A stretch of 64,000 bases of DNA from contig CM075765.1 in NCBI GenBank assembly GCA_037974665.1, positions 57,359,747 through 57,423,746 on the forward strand, written 5' to 3'. The translations under genes and the position numbers were made by a program. This document shows, in pieces, positions 45,969 to 59,700 of this stretch. The notes under the pieces are model-generated. The model was not told where the DNA came from. It made no database searches and saw only the letters and a list, made by a program, of their open reading frames with translations. Numbering within the stretch: the stretch's first letter is position 1; each line of letters starts with the position of its first letter. The DNA comes from Ehretia macrophylla. Lineage: Eukaryota > Streptophyta > Magnoliopsida > Boraginales > Ehretiaceae.

Positions 45969-48250
45969 TGTCACGCCCCGACCCGACCTCGAATAGGGCC
46001 AAGCCCGGACCCGACACACGGACGAATTCTCCCCTGTACCGTGGACGATCCGAAACCCTACATTCAACATAATACTTACGAAAGCCATAATATACATTTG
46101 AAACAGGCCAACTTTCTTTTAGAAACAAACATCTTCTTATTAACCAACTTTCCAATCCAAAATGCCATGCATACTACACAAGTATTTATGCCACTAAACA
46201 GTTAAACCATTAGTATGCAATTCTTTCTAGTCACAAGAGTATACTTTACAACTTTACCTCCTTCAAACTTTTACAACACAAGACCATAGAGGCCTCAAAA
46301 TAAAAACTAGCTACAAGGCTACAAGCCTCAAAATAAAGCGTCAACCAAGCAATATACACATCAAACATGGCACGTACAAAAGTCTGGCAACCAACCACCA
46401 GCCAAGCAAAGAAAGTGCTATCAAGGAAACACCTCCACTTGCTCTTCCTCCTCAACTACCTTGATAGGATCAGCTTCAACTACTCCTGTAAAAATATGGT
46501 ATAGAAAGGAATGAGTAAAAACTATTGCTCAGCGAGGGTTATTGGTCTCAAGGACGGAGATGAGAGGAGAATGCAACGCAAATCGTCAAGCAATTCATTC
46601 AAGTACCATATAGAGATACAAACAATGCCATCAAATAAGCAAGACAAGCATTAAAACTATAAACACTTATTCAAATGATACGATTCACTTTCCACGAGCA
46701 ACTTTCAATCACGAATTTGATGACGACGCACCGGCCCAAACCACCTTATAACTTCAGTTTGGAATACCCCGGAAGTATCCATCAATTCTACGACCCAAAT
46801 CTCCCTGGGAGGCAACCCAATCGAGAAAGGGAATAGGACATGGAGCTAGGGCAACCAACACTGGCAACCCGAGGCTACCCAGAGAGGCCCATCACACCGC
46901 CCTTAACTCCATGAATGCAAAACAAGATACGATGCAACAATCGAGCAATAAAGCCACACGTGGGAAAATAACAAAGTAGGTTACTCTCGCACGCAATAGC
47001 AGCAATTGATAAGCATTTCAATCACATTCATCTTTAAAAAGCATAACAAGCAACAATAAACATTCTTCAACCACAACACTATGAAAAAAACCAACAAAAC
47101 ACAAATCGACCCCAACTTTCAAAATGCTACTATTTTCAAATCAGCCACGAGTTTGGAAACTGACTTCGCCAATCCTCCTAGGTCACCATAATGCACGTCT
47201 AAAGACTCTGAAACCCTAATTTACCCTAGAATTCACGCAAAGCCCAGATTTCTCATTTTGCTCGTTAGAACTACCGTTACCCTAACCAAACACCCAACCG
47301 ACACCATAATCGCACCAAAAGTGCTTCCATGGCCTCCCGAGACAATGCCATCACGCAAAATGAGAAAATGCTAAACTCGACCTAAACGACCCCGACTTTC
47401 ACCAATGCATTTTTCTCTTTTTTCCATTACACAATCCAAACAAATCATGCATTTAGGCATTCTAGCATATCTAGCATCTTTTCACATCAACAGAATGCAT
47501 AACAGAGCAACTTCATCGAATCAAGGTTTTACTATTCATAATTTACTATTCAACTAACAATTTAAATTACAATCTCAATATTCAACCGCAGAAAATGTTA
47601 AAAAGCTATAAATACATGTTCTACAATTGTCAAGGAACATTCTTTAAGCATCAAAACGATTAAAACAACAAACTACGGATAAAACCCAAAAATCATAAAG
47701 TTGATATACATGATATTCAAATGCACAAATAACGTGCTTCCTTCACCTTAGACACTCCTAGTCGCTAGGAAAACCAAGCTGGATGCCTCGATAACAACCC
47801 CGCACAAGCTCACGTGAAAATTTGAAGTTTGAAGATTGAAAATGTTTTTTTTTCTCTTCAAGTTTCAGCCAGCAGGTTTTCTGTTTTGTGCTTTTTTTTA
47901 TTTTGCTAAGTTATAACTATTAAAAGATGACAAGCCTTTGGTCAAATGGTCAAGCTTGGTCAACTAACTTAAAAATTGGTCAAATTGGCCTATTTTATGC
48001 ATTTTAAAGCTAAAATACCCATCACCAAATTAATTCTAGTTAACAACAAGTAAAATATTAAATTTAAGGCACCAGAATACTACTTTTACTATTTGTTGAG
48101 GATTAGAAAACACTCTCTAACTATCGCTCTCGAAATGCAATGCACCTTGCGACAATAAAGAAGTAACAATTTGATTTCAAAGAATTTAAGAGAATATAAT
48201 TTTCAAAATAATAAACAAGAAAATTCCACATTCCAGGCTCGGGTATTACA
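45969..48250 (-). repeat. G2 3' LTR
   Basis: TGTCACGCCCCGACC to GGCTCGGGTATTACA. Acidic frame at 46421-46486, LGRRI block at about 46750-46830 with a TGA just after it, donor-like CTAAG|GTGAAGG (GT at 47746-47745). The polypurine complement follows at 48251-48263. Confidence 0.9.
46421..46486 (-). other. Acidic short reading frame in G2 3' LTR
   Basis: 22 codons including TGA, same length as in G1. It starts GVVEADPIKVV, with one E-to-K change relative to the G2 5' LTR copy. Acceptor-like TTTTTACAG precedes it. Confidence 0.5.
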
Positions 48251-48261
48251 CCCTCTCCCCC

Positions 48262-49629
48262 TTAAAATAATTGCGCCCACGCAATTCTTACCTGGTCAAC
48301 AAACAACTCCGGATACTGATTGCGAACATGGCCCTCTCTTTCCCAAGTTGCTTCCTCAAACCCATGATGATTCCACAAAACCTTTACTAACGGAATACTC
48401 TTTCTGCGAAGTTCCTGAACTTTCCGATCCACAATTCGAATCGGTTTGTCCTCATAAGTCAACTTTTCCTCAATCTGCAAAGGCTCTAGTTCAAGAACAT
48501 GTGAAGGATCTGGATGATATTTTCTTAACATTGACATGTGGAACACATCGTACAGTCTCGACAAGCTCAGAGGTAAAGCTAACCGGTAAGCCAAAGGACC
48601 CACCTTTTCGGTGATCTCATACGGACCCACATACCTGGGATTAAGTTTTCTACTCTTACCGTGCCGAATCAACCCCTTTCGAGGAGAAATCTTAAGAAAC
48701 ATCCAATCTCCCAAAGCAAACTCAAGATCCCGATGGTGTTTATCTGCATAGCTCTTCTGACGACTCTGAGCTGTAAGCATACGCTGGCGAATAAGGTGAA
48801 CATTATCTACCATCTTAATCATCTCAGGTAACACAGTCAGATCAACTGTTCTCATCTCTCCAACCTCTTCTCAATATAATGGGGATCTGCATTTACAACC
48901 GTACAATGCCTCGTAGGGAGCCATACTTATAGTAGATTGATAACTATTATTGTAGGCGAACTCCGTTAAAGGCAGAAACTTCTCCCAATTCTTCCCAAAG
49001 TCTAACACACATGCCCGAAGCATGTCTTCGAAGATCCTGATAGTTCTCTCAGACTGGCCATCAGTTTGTGGATGGTATGCAACACTGAAGCTCAATTTAG
49101 TTCCCATAGCCTCTTGTAACTTCTGCCAAACACGAGATCTGAATCTGGGATCTCTATCTGACACTATACTCTGTGGCATACCATGCAGTCGCACAATATT
49201 ATCAACATAGAGCTGAGCTAGTTTATCAAGGCTATCCTGTTTGTTCACAGGAATAAAATGTGAAACTTTAGTCAATCGGTCCACAACAACCCAAACAGAA
49301 TCACATCCTCTTGGAGATCTAGGAAGATCGGTCACAAGGTCCATTGTTATATGCACCCACTTCCATTGCGGAATCGACAACGATTACAAAAGCCCGGCTG
49401 GCCTTTGATACTCCACTTTAACCCTCTGACAAGTCAAACACCTGGATACATACCCAGCAATCTCCCTCTTCATATTGTTCTACCAGAAGTGTTGTTTCAA
49501 ATCTCTATACATTTTAGTACTGCCCGAGTGAATTGTATATCTCGAATTATGTGCCTCGGACAGAATCTCATTCTTCAAAGTCGGATCACCAGGAACACAC
49601 ATTCTGTCCCTGAATCTGAAGATATCATC
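48262..49629 (-). pseudogene. pol: G2 pol, 3' part (integrase and chromodomain-like tail)
   Basis: Downstream half of the polyprotein, cut from its upstream half by S2. It contains the integrase core (ITMDLVTDLP, IVSDRDPRFRSR, DGQSERTI), the RYVGPYEI region and the tail IPLVKVLWNHHG/EATWERE, ending IAWAQLF-stop over the polypurine tract. Nonsense codons relative to G1: TGG to TAG at 49482-49480, CAG to TAA at 49386-49384, TGG to TGA at 48873-48871. All are C-to-T or G-to-A changes on the coding strand. The zinc-site cysteines (CLTCQR) are present. Confidence 0.9.
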
Positions 49630-52227
49630 TGCGATACCGCGAACTTGGCATATATTCAATAGCATTTAAAGTTCATTTAAATTGTATTTTATTGACCTTT
49701 CACCTTCTTTGACTAAACTAGTTGACTTTTCATCTACATTGACCAACTAGGACAAGGTGAGAATTTTTTTAAATGTTTAATAAAGGGTAAACTTGGGATT
49801 AGAAATAAAAAAATGCAATGTTAAGTTAGTCAAATTTTGGGTCAAGTTTAGAATTTAATCTGAATCAATTGGGGAAGAGTTAGGTAGCAAATTATATATT
49901 GTTGGAAATCTCTATGAGTCTAGTTTCTGAGGCTTCAAACTGTTCGTGAATTGGAGTTTTCTAGAAGAAGTTATGGTCGTTTTCGTAAGGTCGCGCATAG
50001 TTATTTTGGTTTAGCGGGTTGACCGAAGCTTTAACCATTTGACTTCAACTTGTCATCTTATATATGCTTAATACATTACAAAACATGCGAAAATCTGGAA
50101 AAAAATAGAAAGGGCCAAAGCCATAGGAGAAAAAGAAAAAAAAAGATTTCAACCTTCAAATCTTCAAATCTTCGCGTGAGCTTGCACGGGGTTGTTTCCG
50201 AGGCATCCAATGTGGTTTTCCTACCATCTAGCAGAGTCTACGGTGAGGGTTTCATCGTTATTTGTGCATTTGAAATATTTGTGTCTAAACTTTGATTTTT
50301 GGATTTTATGCGTAGATCGTTAGTTTAATCATTTTAATCCTTAAAGAATGTTCCTTCTTGATTGTAGAAAATGTATTTATAGTTTTTTAACATTTTCTGC
50401 GGTTGAATATTGAAATTGAAATATAAATTGTATAATGAATAGTAAATTATGAATAGTAAACCCTCGTTTCGATGAAGTTGCTCCGTTACGCGTTCTGTTG
50501 ATGCATGAATGTACTAGATATGCTAGAATGCCTAAATGTGTGGTTTAATTGGATTGTGTAATGGAAAAACAGAGAAAAATGGCTTAGTGAAAGTCAGGGT
50601 CGTTTCGGTCAAGTTTAGAATTTTCTCGATTTGCGTGAAGGCATTGTCGGGGTACGTCATGGAAGCACTTTTGGTGTAGTTGTGACGTTGGTTGGGTAAT
50701 CGGTTGAGGTAGTTGCAGTTCAAACGAGCAAAGGGGGAAATCGGGACTTTGCGTGAATTCTGGGGTAAAGTAGGGTTTCGGGGTCTTTAGATGTGCCTTA
50801 TGGTAACCTAGGAGGATTGGTAAAGTCAGTTTCCAAAGCTCGTGGCTCGTTTGAAAGTAGTAGCATTTTGAAAGTTGAGGACATTTTTGGGATTTTGTGT
50901 GTTTTCATGTTATAATGCTTATAGAATGTTTATAATGCCTATAGAATACTTGTTATTGCTTGATAATGTTAGTTGGTGTTCTTCTTGTTACGTGTTTGAT
51001 TGCAAATGCTTGTTAATGCTTATTATGCTTGTTAGAGTTGATTATTGATTGAAATGTTTAACAGTTGTTGAATAATACTTGATATCTCGTTTATCTCCTC
51101 TATCTGTGTTGTTGTGCTATCGCTCGTTTATTGCCTTGTATCGAGTCTTGCATTGCATAGTGTCCAGTGCGTGAGTGATGGGCCTCTCTGGGTAGCCTCA
51201 GGTTGCCAGTGATAGTTGCTCTAGCTCCGTGGCTGTTCCCTCTTCTCTCTTGGGTTGCCTCCCAGGGAGATTTGGGTCGTAGAATTGATGGATACTTCCG
51301 GAGTATTCCAAACTGGTGTTATAAGGTGGAGGCGCACTTATTGGCATCGTTGTCAACATCAAGCTCAAGAGTGAGGTATCGGTCGTAAAATGATATATTG
51401 CTCGTAAGAGTGAACCATAGCCTTCAGAGTGTGGTATAGCTTTGAATGGTTGTGTTAATGCTTTCTTGAATGTTTATTATATTATTGTTGTATTGAATGC
51501 TTTCTTATTGACTTATTGCTTAATTGTGTCTATTTGCATTGCACGTCTTTCTTTCTCTCCACCTCGATATCTGTCTCGCCCTCACTGAGTATACGTGTTG
51601 TGTCTACTCACTCCTTACCACCACATTTCAGGATATGCCTTATTAGCTGAAAAGTTCGTGGTTACGTGAAAGATTGTGCTAGAAGAGTTGTCTTGTGTGC
51701 TATGTGGCTTGAGTTGTCAAAGATGCAAAGATGTATGCTTTCATGTATTGTATGCATTTAATGTCAAAAGGAATGTAATTTACGTTTCATTGGATTGTTG
51801 AAGCAGTTTGATAAGTTAGATTATGTATCTAGTTATTATAGTTTAACTTCAATGCAGGTTTGTAATGTCCAAAGGAAATGAGCTATAATGGCACGATAGT
51901 TTATTTTGTGTAGTAGCTTAGTATGGTTTAATTGTCAAGTTCGAATGTACTTGTCAAAATGAAAAGAGATAGGTTAGCTTTTATATTGGAAAGGTATGTA
52001 TACTTGCTGAGTTAATTGTTGAGAACCGAGGCTTGGATGGCCTTGAGGTGGTTGAATGTTTGGACATAGTATTGGTCCACTTATATGCTGTCGCAGGTTT
52101 TACATTTCACCTAGAAACAGGGGAGACTCCGTCCGTTTTCCCTGAAAATTTATGCCCGGGTTTGGTTTGGGTTGTGATTAGATCGATTGATAGAACTCCC
52201 GGTCTCGAGAGGGATCGGGGTGTTACA
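49630..52227 (+). repeat. S2 5' LTR
   Basis: 2,598 bp. TATA-like TATATAT at 50059-50065, donor-like CTACG|GTGAGGG (GT at 50243-50244, one base off the family form), LGRRI block about 51235-51320 reading GDLGRRIDGYFRSIPNW and open through TGGTGTTATAAG. Confidence 0.9.
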
Positions 52228-54110
52228 GGTGGTATCAGAGCTTGTCTAGCTCATAAGCTGGGACAGGGTCCTCGGTCTAGTGGGTAGTGACCCTTGAATT
52301 TGTGCTTGTTAAGTGTGTCTTGAAAGTGTATGCTTGTATGTGAAAATGTGTGTCTTGACTTGAATGTATGCACTTATGTGATAAAGTTATGTGTTATGTG
52401 TTAAATGTTTCTCAAGAAAGGTGAAATGTCTAGTTGTCTATCGAATTGACTTATTGAATTGGCATCGTGAATTGAATCGACCTTGTGAATTGTTATTTGC
52501 TTGAAGTATTACTTGTAATGAGTGTATAGAATGTCTTGAATTGGTTGTGCCGTGATTTGAATTGATTGTGTTGTGCTTGAATTGATTGTCATGTTTGAAT
52601 GACTTTGATGATTAAATGGTTTTGTGAACTCTTTTGTAAACTTGCTTGCATAATAGTTTAAGGCATGTGTATAACTGTGATATATTGGCATTCATACATG
52701 TCCTATGGAAATGGTAACTAAGTCCTCTTCCTCCCCTGAAGAAAGTGGTTCACCGCTGGCTTTTCAAGGTATATGGATTGGCAAGAAATGAATGGCATTT
52801 GACTAGCCTTATTTGGGAGTTGGTCTTTGCTTTTGGAGCTCGGTTATTGGCAACTCTCTATGGTCCTCCTCTGTGCTTAGCAGTTGTGAAAGAATAGCTT
52901 TCTCTTGGCGTTTTATTTGGTTATTCTTTGGAGCATTCTTTGGTTTTCTTAATGGGTATTCTTTGAAGACTTCTATTGGCACTTCTTGGTAGATTTGGCT
53001 ATTGGGGTTTTAATCGGCCTTACTGCACAGTATTATCAATGGTATATGTGTCTCGGTCTTTATTGGTGTGATACTGGCATCCCTGATTGGAAATTCTTCA
53101 ATGGTATTTTCTGGAATTCTTAGTGGCCAATTATTTAATATTTATTTATTAGGCAAACTTGGTTACTTTCTTATTGGAGTATTGTTTCGGATATCTTCTT
53201 CAGTGTTCCTCAGTAGGTTTGGTATTTGGAATTCCTATCAGACTTATTGTATAGTACTACTTATGGTATTCTCTAAAATTCTTATTGGGCGTTCTATTGG
53301 TATTTTCCTTATTGGCAAGGTTGTATGAAGTTCTCACTTGGCAAACAGTGAAGAGGCCTCAGAGTTTGGTTTTGGTATATTGTTCACCAGTTCGGTGTTT
53401 ATCCTTGGAGTTTTCGTCCATCTGGGAAACTATGTTTGGTATTCAACTTGGGTGTCTTATTGGGCACATTGGATTTTCTCTGCTATTTCCTTTGTCATTC
53501 CTCTGAGCATTTGATAGCGATACTCGAAATCTAATTGGTTGTCCTATGGGGTTATTATTTGGAAGGCTTCTTTGGAACTTTTGAAGTATATTTGATTGGG
53601 TTTCTTAGTATTTTCTTCAGCATTCTTAATAGGGAATTCTTCTATGAAATTCATGACCAGTGGGGTACTTTTTTTGGACCTCTGGATGGAACCTTTGTTT
53701 GAGCCTTTATTTGGCTTCTTGCTTGGGAATTCTCGGGCAGTAATAGTTGAACTTCTACTAGAGATTCGTGTATGGGGTATTCAATAAGTATTCTTCTTAT
53801 CATTAATATGTGATGTGATTTTATCTACTGTATCTTTGCTTTAGCCTTTATTGGTATTATCTCGGCGCTTTTGGTTGGAATTTTATTCTTCTTCGGTATT
53901 CGTGACAATGGGATTCTTGTGCGGTATCTACATTTGAGCCTTTATTCAGCATTACTACTTGGAATTTCTTCTTAAACTTCCCTATTGGTTATCTTGATTA
54001 ATATACTTGCTCAGCAGTTGGTGAAGGTTAGTCAGAGTTGGATTTCAGTGGATGCAGAGTTCTATTGGAAGAAGAATTGCGAGGACGCAATTGTTTTAAG
54101 GGGGGAAGGA
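52228..54110 (+). other. S2 internal region: primer site, TTGG-rich spacer, polypurine tract
   Basis: Primer site 52230-52241 (TGGTATCAGAGC, perfect); polypurine tract 54098-54110. Just before it the sequence reads RIARTQLF-stop, as in S1. From about 52790 to 54000 the sequence is full of TTATTGG, TTGGNATTCTT and GGTATTC variants at irregular spacing. Several 60-86 codon hydrophobic frames arise there, but they are not shared in position with S1 and I do not call them genes. The last 60 bp match S1. Confidence 0.8.
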
Positions 54111-56748
54111 TGTGATACCCCGAACCTGGCATGTATTCAATAGTATTTAAAGTTCATTTAAATTGCATTTTATTGACCTTTCACCATCTTTGACTAAACT
54201 AGTTGACTTTTCATCTACATTGACCAACTAGGACAAGGTGGGAATTTTTGAAATGTTTAATAAAGGGCAAACTTGGGATTAGAAATAAAAAAAATGCAAA
54301 GTTAGTCAAATTTTAGGTCAACTTTAGAATTTAATCTGAATCAATTGGGGAAGAGTTAGGTAGCAAATTATATATGGTTGGAAAGCTCTATGAGTCTAGT
54401 TTCTAAGGCTTCAAACCGTTCGTGAATTGGAGTTTTTTAGAAGAAGTTATGGTCATTTTCGTAAGGTCGCGCATAGCTGTTTTGGTTTAACGGGTTGACC
54501 GAAGCTTTGACCATTTGACTTCAACTTGTCATCTTATATATGCTTAATACATTACAAAACATGCGAAAATCTGGAAAAAAAAAAATAGAAAGGGACAAAA
54601 CCATAGGAGAAAAAGAAAAAAAAAGATTTCAACCTTCAAATCTTCAAATCTTCGCGTGAGCTTGCACGGGGTTGTTTCCGAGGCATCCAACATGGTTTTC
54701 CTAGCGTCTAGTAATGTCTAAGGTGAGGGTTTCATCGTTATTTGCGCATTTGAAATATTTGTATCTAAACTTTGATTTTTGGATTTTATGTGTAGATCGT
54801 TAGTTTAATAGTTTTAATGCTTAAAGAATGTTCCTTGTTGATTGTAGAACATGTATTTATAGCTTTTTAACATTTTCTACGGTTGAATATTGAAATTGAA
54901 ATATAAATTGTATAATAAATAGTAAATTATGAATAGTAAACCCCCGTTTCGATGAAATTGCTCCGTTACGCGTTCTGTTGATGTAGAAAGGTGCTAGATA
55001 TGCTAGAATGCCTAAATGTGTGGTTTAATTGGATTTTGTAATGGAAAAACAGAGAAAAACGGCTTAGTGAAAGTCGGGGTCATTTCGGTCAAGTTTAGAA
55101 TTTTCTCGATTTGCGTGAAGGCATTGTCGAGGTATGTCATGGAAGCAGTTTTGGTGCAGTTGTGACGTTGGTTGGGTGATCGGTTGAGGTAGTTGTAGTT
55201 CAAACGAGCAAAGGGGGAAATCGGGGCTTTGCTGGAATTCTAGGGTAATGTGGGGTTTTGTGGTCTTTAGACGTGCCTTATGGTGACCTAGGAGGATTGG
55301 TGAAGTCGGTTTCCAAAGCTCGTGGCTCGTTTGAAAGTAGTAGCGTTTTGAAAGTTGGGGACATTTTTGGGATTTTGTGTGTTTTCATGGTATATTGCTT
55401 ATATAATGTTTATAATGCTTATAGAATGTTTATAATGCTTATAGAATGTTTATAATGCCTATAGAATACTTATTATTGCTTGATAATATTAGTTGGTGTT
55501 CTTCTTGTTACTTGTTTGATTGCAAATGCTTGTTAATGCTTATTACGCTTGTTAGAGTTGATTATTGATTGAAATGTTTAACAGTTGTTGAATAATGCTT
55601 GATATCTCGTTTATCTCCTCTATCTGTGTTGTTGTGCTATCGCTCGTTTATCGCCTCGTATCGAGTCTTGCATTGTATAGTGTCCAGCGCATGAGTGATG
55701 GGCCTCTCTGGGTAGCCTCGGGTTGCCAGTGTTGGTTGCTCTAGCTCCGTGGCTATTCCCTCTTCTCGCTTGGGTTGCCTCCCAGGGAGATTTGGGTCGT
55801 AGATTGATGGATACTTTCGGGGTATTCCAAACTGGTGTTATAAGGTGGTTGCGCGCTTATTGTCATCGTTGTCAACATCAAGCTTGAGATTGATGTATCG
55901 CTCGTAAAATGGTATATTGCTCGTAAGAGTGAACCATAGCCTTCTGAGTGTGGTATAGCTTTGAATGGTTGTGTTAATGCTTTCTTGAATGTTTATTATA
56001 TTGTCGTTGTATTGAATGCTTTCTTATTCACTTATTGCTTAATTGTGTCTATTTGTATTGCACGTCTTTCTTTCTCTTCACTTCGATATCTGTCTCGCCC
56101 TCACTGAGTATACGTGTTGTGTATACTCACTCATCACCACCACATTTCAGGAAATGCCTTGTTAGTTGGAAAGTTCGTGGTTACGTGAAAGATTGTGCTT
56201 GAAGAGTTGTCTTGCGTGCTATGTGGCTTGAGTTGTCAAAGATGCAAAGATGTATGCTTTCATGTATTGTATGCATTTAATGTCAAAAGGAATGTAACCT
56301 ACGTTTCATTGGATTGTTGAAGCAGTTTGAAAAGTTAGATTATGTATCTAGTTATTATAGTTTAACTTCAATGCATGTTTGTAAAGTCCAAAGGAAAAGA
56401 GCTAGAATGGCATGATAGTTTATTTTGTGTAGTAGCTTAGTATGGTTTAATTGTCAAGTTCGAATCTACTTGTCAAAAATGAAAAGGGATAGGTTAGCTT
56501 TTATATTGGAAATGTATGTATACTTGCTGAGTTTAATTGTTGAGAACCAAGGCTTGGATGGCCTTGAGGTGGTTGAATGTTTGGGCATGGTATTAGTCCC
56601 CTTATATGCTGTCGCAAGTTTTACATTTCACCTAGAAACAGGGGAAACTCCGTCCGTTTTCCCTGAAAATTTATGCCCAGGTTTGGTTTGGGTTGTGATT
56701 AGATCGATTGATAGAACTCCCGATCTCGAGAGGGATCGAGGTGTTACA
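54111..56748 (+). repeat. S2 3' LTR
   Basis: 2,638 bp, TGTGATACCCCGAACC to GAGGTGTTACA. TATA-like TATATAT at 54535-54541; donor-like CTAAG|GTGAGGG (GT at 54723-54724). A short tandem ATGCTTATAGAATGTTTATA run (about 55390-55460) is expanded relative to the 5' LTR. Confidence 0.9.
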
Positions 56749-59700
56749 CCATCTGCATGTAATTTAAACTCCGACTCTCCCCCTTTTGCTTTTTCTTGGA
56801 TCTTCAAAATGTGAGGATCAGTCTTCTGAGCCTCTCTGATCTGTGCTAGCAATCCCGACTGAATCTGTAAGCTAACAAATCGAATCCCTACCTCGGTAGC
56901 TTCTGGCTTCCATGAACAAATTTCTTCCAAAGTCTCCCAATCCTTGATAATTAAACTTGCAACAGTAGCCTTTAGGCTCAAAGCATCAGCAATAACATTT
57001 GTCTTACCTGGCACGTAGTTTATAGAACAGTTGTAACCACTTAATAGCTCTAGCCATCTTCGCTACCTCATATTCAAATCCTTTTGTGAAAATAAATATT
57101 TGAGACTCTTGTGGTCAGTAAAAATTTCAAATCTGCTACCCTACAAGTAATGACGCCACTTTTTCAAAGCAAACACAACTGCAGCTAACTCAAGATCATG
57201 TGTAGGGTAATTGACTTCATAAGGTTTCAACTTCCTAGAAGCATAGGCAATCACCTTACCATTCTGCATTAAAACACAGCCCAAACCTTCTTTAGATGCA
57301 TCACTGTAGATAACAAAGTTTTCAGTACCCTCAGGTAAAGCTAGTATAGGAGCTGTAGTTAGTCTCTTCTTCAGTTCTTGGAAACTGGATTCACACTTAG
57401 CATCCCAGTTGTAAGTAACTTTCTTTCGAGTCAATTGGCTTAAAGGTCCAGAAATTTTAGAAAAGTCTTTAACAAACCTCCGATAGTAACCTGCCAACCC
57501 TAGAAAGCTTCGAATCTCTGACACCGTTTTAGGTCTCTTCCAGGATGAAACAACTTTAGTCTTAGCTGGGTCTACTGAAATTCCTTGATCTGAAATGATA
57601 TGGCCTAGAAATGATATTTGATTCAACCAGAATTCATACTTGCTGAATTTAGCAAAAAGTTTGTTTTCTTGCAACGTCTGTAGCACAATCTTCAAATGTT
57701 GTTCATGTTCAGCCTCATTCTTAGAGTATACTAAAATGTCGTCAATAAAGATTACGACAAACTGATCAAGATAAGGTCGAAAAAACCCTCTGCATCAAGT
57801 CCATGAATGCGGTTGGTGCATTCGTCAATCCAAACGGTAACACAACAAATTCATAGTGGCCATATCTAGTCCTGAATGTCGTCTTTGGTATATCGTCACT
57901 CCGAATCCTGAGTTGATAGTAACCCTGCCTCAAGTCAAATTTAGAGTAAACACTCGCACCCTGCAACTGGTCAAACAATTCTTCAATCAACGGCAAGGGG
58001 TATTTGTTCTTAATCGTGACTTGATTAAGTCCCCTGTAATCAATACATAACCGTAGCGTGCCGTCTTTCTTTCTCACAAACAACACAGGCGCACCCCACG
58101 GCGAAGAACTAGGTTGTATAAACCCTTTCTCAAGCAAGTTCTGAAGCTGAATTTTTAATTCCTGAAGTTCAGCCGATGCCATTCTATAAGGACTTCTAGA
58201 AATTGGCGCAGTGCCTGGCATAAGGTCAATCACAAATTCAATCTCCCTATCCGGTGGTAAACCCGATAATTCCTCGGGAAATACACCAGGGAAGTCTTTA
58301 ACAATTGGAACCTCATTCAAATTCAACTTATCAGTAGGTTGATTGATCAGATAAGCTAGGTAAGCTTCACAACCCTTATTCAACAACTTAGAAGCCTTGA
58401 TCGATGATAAAAGAGGTATTCGGGCAGCCCTGCAGTTCCCAACAATCTCCAGTACCGGTAGGTCAGGAATTTGAAGATAAACAATTTTTGTTCTACAATC
58501 CAACTGAGCATAGTACTTCCCCAACCAGTCCATTCCAAAAATGATTTCAAATTCACGGAAAGGCAGTATAATTAAATCAGCAGGAAAATTACGGTTCTCA
58601 ATGCATATATCACAAGATTTGCAAATAGACTCAGTAACAAATTTCGCACCCAAAGGCGTACTAATTTCAACTTCATGCGGCAGTTTATCAATGCAAACAT
58701 TCACAGATCGTGCACATGCAGGAGTTATAAACGAATGTGTAGCTCCGGGATCAATCAAAACTTTAACTGGCTGAGTATTGAGAAGAAAGGTACCTTCCAC
58801 TATAGCTGTAGTATCGGGTAGCTCCTCCGCATCCAGTGCAAAGACCCTAGCTTGTACCCTCTATGCTGGACCTGCACCTGCAGCCCTATTCTGCACACCT
58901 TGGCCTCCAGTACGGCCCTGAACATTCTTATACTTAGGGCAATCGTTCACCCTATGCTCATCACTCCCACAACCAATGCATTTACCACTCTTCCTCCAGC
59001 AATTAGCCACAACGTGCCCCGATCGATTACAAAAGTTACACTGCTGATTTTGTCTTACAACAGTATTTCCCGTAGGTGCGGGGGCTCCGGTAGTAGTAGG
59101 AACTGTACCTCCCTGCTGGGGTCTAGTCACAGCTGGCCTCCCCTGAATCTGATACTGAGACAGATACGGACGTTGCTGAAGAGCCTGAACAAAAGTCTGA
59201 TACTGCCTTGGCTAACTCTGGCTGCTCTGGCCCAAGTACTGTTTCTTACTCGGCTGGCTACTCTTAGCCATCATCTCCGCCTTCCGTTTCTCAAACTTCG
59301 AGGCCGGTTGAAATGCCTCGGGAAAAGTAGCATAAGTCTGCCCAGTCAAATGCAGCTGAATATCCATTCTCAGCCCATGAACAAACCTATGAATCATCCT
59401 CCTAGCTGGCCGCACCACTCGGGCATATACCTCGACAGGCTAACAAACCTAGCCTCATACTGTGCAACAGTCATGTTTCCCTGCTTCAGGGCCACAAACT
59501 CGTCTTCCCGCCTTTCCCTAGCCATCTCGGGAATATACTTGTCCTGAAACTCACTCACGAAATCATCCCATAAATGCGTAACATCCTCACAATCCCACCT
59601 CAACCTGACAGTGTTCCACCACTGCTCTGCGTTGCCCTCAAACAGGAATGCCGTACAATCCATTCTTGCCTCATCAGTGTACCTCAAAGCAGCAAAAATT

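Larger units (their letters stand above)
49630..56748 (+). mobile_element. S2: non-autonomous gypsy-type element inside G2 pol
   Basis: 7,119 bp. Flanks TCATC (49625-49629) and CCATC (56749-56753) are a one-mismatch target duplication; the uninterrupted G1 sequence has CCATC here. LTRs are 49630-52227 and 54111-56748, with a 1.9-kb interior that lacks gag and pol. The first bases of the left LTR are mutated (TGCGATACCGC instead of TGTGATACCCC). S2 lies opposite in direction to G2 and is younger than it. Confidence 0.92.
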
